Below, in pieces: positions 62,012 through 64,000 of a stretch of DNA of 64,000 nucleotides. The translations under genes were made by a program, and so were the position numbers. The notes beneath the pieces were generated by a model. That model did not search any database and was not told where the DNA came from. It was given only the letters and a program-made list of their open reading frames with translations. Origin of the DNA: Saccoglossus kowalevskii (taxonomy: Eukaryota; Hemichordata; Enteropneusta; Harrimaniidae); NCBI RefSeq assembly GCF_000003605.2, contig NW_003126890.1, forward strand, positions 28,267 through 92,266, read 5' to 3'. Numbering within the stretch: position 1 is the first letter of the stretch; every line of letters starts with the position of its first letter.

Positions 62012-63075
62012 ATATCACTAATCCGAAGAAAATAATTGTATATTTCACATCTGGACCAATCACGTGGATCGACATTTGTCTTGTTATAATTGGCATCACA
62101 GGGCTTGTCGGAAACAGTTTGGTCTGTATCGTTTTTTTGTCAATAAAGAAACTGCGAACAACGACAAATTATTTCATCGTTAGTTTGTCTGTTGCCGACT
62201 TGATTTCATCGCTGCTTTTTCTAGTCCGTACCATTAAGATTTCAATTCCAGGCGGAGTTGCTGGTGAGCTGTACTGTAGACTGTTCTACTCTGGGGCTCT
62301 TACTTGGATTTGCGTTAAAGCATCTGTTTTTAACTTGGTTGCAGTTACTATTGAACGTCTATGTGCCATTGTGTATGCCATAAAGCACAAGGTATATTTC
62401 ACAAAATCAAGAGCAATTGTACTTTTAACATTTGTTTGGATTTGTGCATTTGTCTTGGAAAGTTTTCTGTTTTATATGTACGCATATAAAAATGGACAGT
62501 GCATTTCCGGCTGGCCAAGTGACGCATTCAGAAAGTTTGTTTCAGTTGTAAATTTGACGGTGTCGTATATTATACCTTTGTTTGTCATACTAGTGGCATA
62601 TACGAAGGTATTGATTTATCTGAAAACACATGCAAAATCTATTTCCAGGGACAACCAATCGAATACAAACACTGCGTACACACTGCTGAGAACTCGCCGA
62701 AAATTGGTGAAGCTACTACTATTTGTGTGTGTAATTTTCAATATATGTTGGATGCCTATACACTTTGTATTTTTAGCTTATAACTTTGATGCACCGTTGG
62801 ACTATGATGCAAACTATTTTCAGTTTTGTATTTTACTTGGCTATGCTAACTCTTGCGTGAACCCGTTTATTTACGCATTTAAGAGTGATCACTTTAGAAG
62901 AGGAATTCTGTTCATATTTTGCGGTAAGAAAACAAGGGGGAATTCGATTACAAATGTACCGACAGGGATCGCATGGCCAGCAAGTAGTATCAATCCTCAA
63001 TTACGAACTGGTAGGACCCCTCTACAGGAAAATTGTGTCACACAGACTGTTGGTATATCAACAATTTCATCCTGA
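62005..63075 (+). CDS. Class A (rhodopsin-like) GPCR 3, diverged paralogue
   Basis: A complete 356-residue receptor in one exon, ATG at 62005, 85 nt after a splice acceptor. N-glycosylation site N3; TM1 GN (N37); TM2 D65; C91; W145; C166 in loop 2; P191; CWMP at 248-251; NPFIY at 286-290; C306 near helix 8. The TM3 motif is ERL (117-119) instead of ERY, unlike the two neighbours. It shares with them GVAGELYCR, RTTTNYFIVSL, KASVFNLVAVTIER and the APLD loop 3, but TM5 to TM7 have diverged (CWMPIHFVFLAYN instead of NQTLFLAFN), and the C-terminus is longer. G-protein-coupled plasma-membrane receptor; ligand unknown. Confidence 0.95.
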   Translation: MVNITNPKKIIVYFTSGPITWIDICLVIIGITGLVGNSLVCIVFLSIKKLRTTTNYFIVSLSVADLISSLLFLVRTIKISIPGGVAGELYCRLFYSGALTWICVKASVFNLVAVTIERLCAIVYAIKHKVYFTKSRAIVLLTFVWICAFVLESFLFYMYAYKNGQCISGWPSDAFRKFVSVVNLTVSYIIPLFVILVAYTKVLIYLKTHAKSISRDNQSNTNTAYTLLRTRRKLVKLLLFVCVIFNICWMPIHFVFLAYNFDAPLDYDANYFQFCILLGYANSCVNPFIYAFKSDHFRRGILFIFCGKKTRGNSITNVPTGIAWPASSINPQLRTGRTPLQENCVTQTVGISTISS

Positions 63076-64000
63076 GTCCATACCCATGTACTGGTGTTAC
63101 ATATATTATTATACATTGTGCTTATTAATTCATTTTCATTTTCCTGAATTTATATTCTGATACATTTAAAAATTTCTATTCTCGTGATATTAAACTATAT
63201 AATAATTGAGACGGTTTAGATACGATTAGGAAACTATAATGTTAATTCTCGATGTGGTTACCGCCCTCTAGTGACAAATTTGAACACTTATGTCTTGTGA
63301 TGAGAGGAAAGTCGGACAAAAAACAATGGTTTCGCTTTCTTGGTGTTGACATTTCGCATTGGAAATAGTTCACCTTTTGATTTTCGAGTTTCGCCATTTA
63401 TTGATTCTTTGTTGTGTTTGAGTATTTGTATTGTCAGTAATATTTACCTTGTCTATGTATTTGATACTTTCACTCAATACTAATTCGGTATTTGCATGTG
63501 ACTCGCTATTATGTGTTCATGCCCTGTATTGCCACTCGATGGTACAGACGTGTAGGAAGTTCATCTTTCATTGTGGTCATCTCTCTTTGAGTATTTATTT
63601 TCCTAAATCTTCACTAGTAGCCAATGAGGTAAATATAACTTTAGAGGGTATCCATCGCAGCAATATTATTTTGGTTATTTGAGTCAAGATTTACTTGTCA
63701 TTGAAAAATGCACGTGTTTGAGCACGTCGTACAACTAGCCATGTGTTGCTGATATGTATTGTATATCATTATTCTGAAATGAATTGTGTTGTTACAGTTA
63801 TTGGATATTATTCATATTTGTATTTGTCTGTATTTTTCAGTTTTTACAGATCTTAAGATTGTGAATACGATGTTCATAAATGTGCTTGGTTTCACACTAC
63901 AGATGGTTTGCTGCAGTTTGTATAGCAGACCGGAATTATCGTTATGAATAAATCACAGCTCAAGTATATGAAATTCTTGTAGACTTGTCACTTGTGAAGT
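63076..64000 (+). other. Probable 3'UTR of GPCR 3
   Basis: No gene. An AATAAA lies at 63947-63952, about 870 nt after the stop, and is a plausible poly(A) signal. The frame at 63431-63682 shows no domain. Confidence 0.4.

Noticed and set aside
1-64000. CRISPR arrays, bacterial operons, rRNA genes
   Set aside because: None seen. Tandem repeats here lack unique spacers, and gene structure is eukaryotic (splice signals, MITEs, LINE).

Overview
The window looks like nuclear DNA from an invertebrate animal, most likely marine. It is AT-rich and gene-poor. Coding sequence sits in isolated islands, and the space between them holds MITE-like DNA transposons, tandem repeats, AT microsatellites, a LINE remnant and a solo LTR. 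Two 50-base N runs mark assembly gaps. The receptor sequences resemble lineage-expanded orphan peptide-receptor-like GPCRs of non-vertebrate animals. The sequence alone does not let me name the phylum.

The main content is three intact class A (rhodopsin-like) GPCR genes, all on the + strand, at 25595-26614, 44533-45579 and 62005-63075, about 17-19 kb apart. Each coding region is one uninterrupted exon preceded within 24-85 nt by a good 3' splice site, so each probably has a 5'UTR intron. They share an extracellular loop 1 motif (AGELYCR), a short WP-containing loop 2 and a (G/D)APLD loop 3, so they are a local tandem gene family. The first two are closest to each other. The third is more diverged.

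1-8.2 kb: an SLC35G-like (EamA/DMT transporter) single-exon gene on the minus strand, broken by a 510-bp MITE with a target-site duplication and by two in-frame stops. Two perfect CRE sites lie just upstream. Next comes an exon of a SnoaL/DUF4440 (NTF2-like) protein. 8.2-19.7 kb: no gene seen; an old ~0.5-0.9 kb segmental duplication, microsatellites and a repeat copy. 19.7-25.6 kb: candidate 5'UTR exon and intron of GPCR 1. 26.6-44 kb: a GC-richer island, a second local duplication in which one copy took a TTAA-flanked MITE and the other a solo LTR with heat-shock elements, a ~31-bp tandem repeat, and then a TATA box and a second 31-bp tandem repeat leading into GPCR 2. 45.6-62 kb: densely repetitive (degenerate tandem arrays, a mariner-type MITE, a LINE fragment) before GPCR 3.

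The three receptors probably arose by tandem duplication. No ligand, partner or pathway can be assigned from the window, and no operon-like or wholly new multi-gene system was found.
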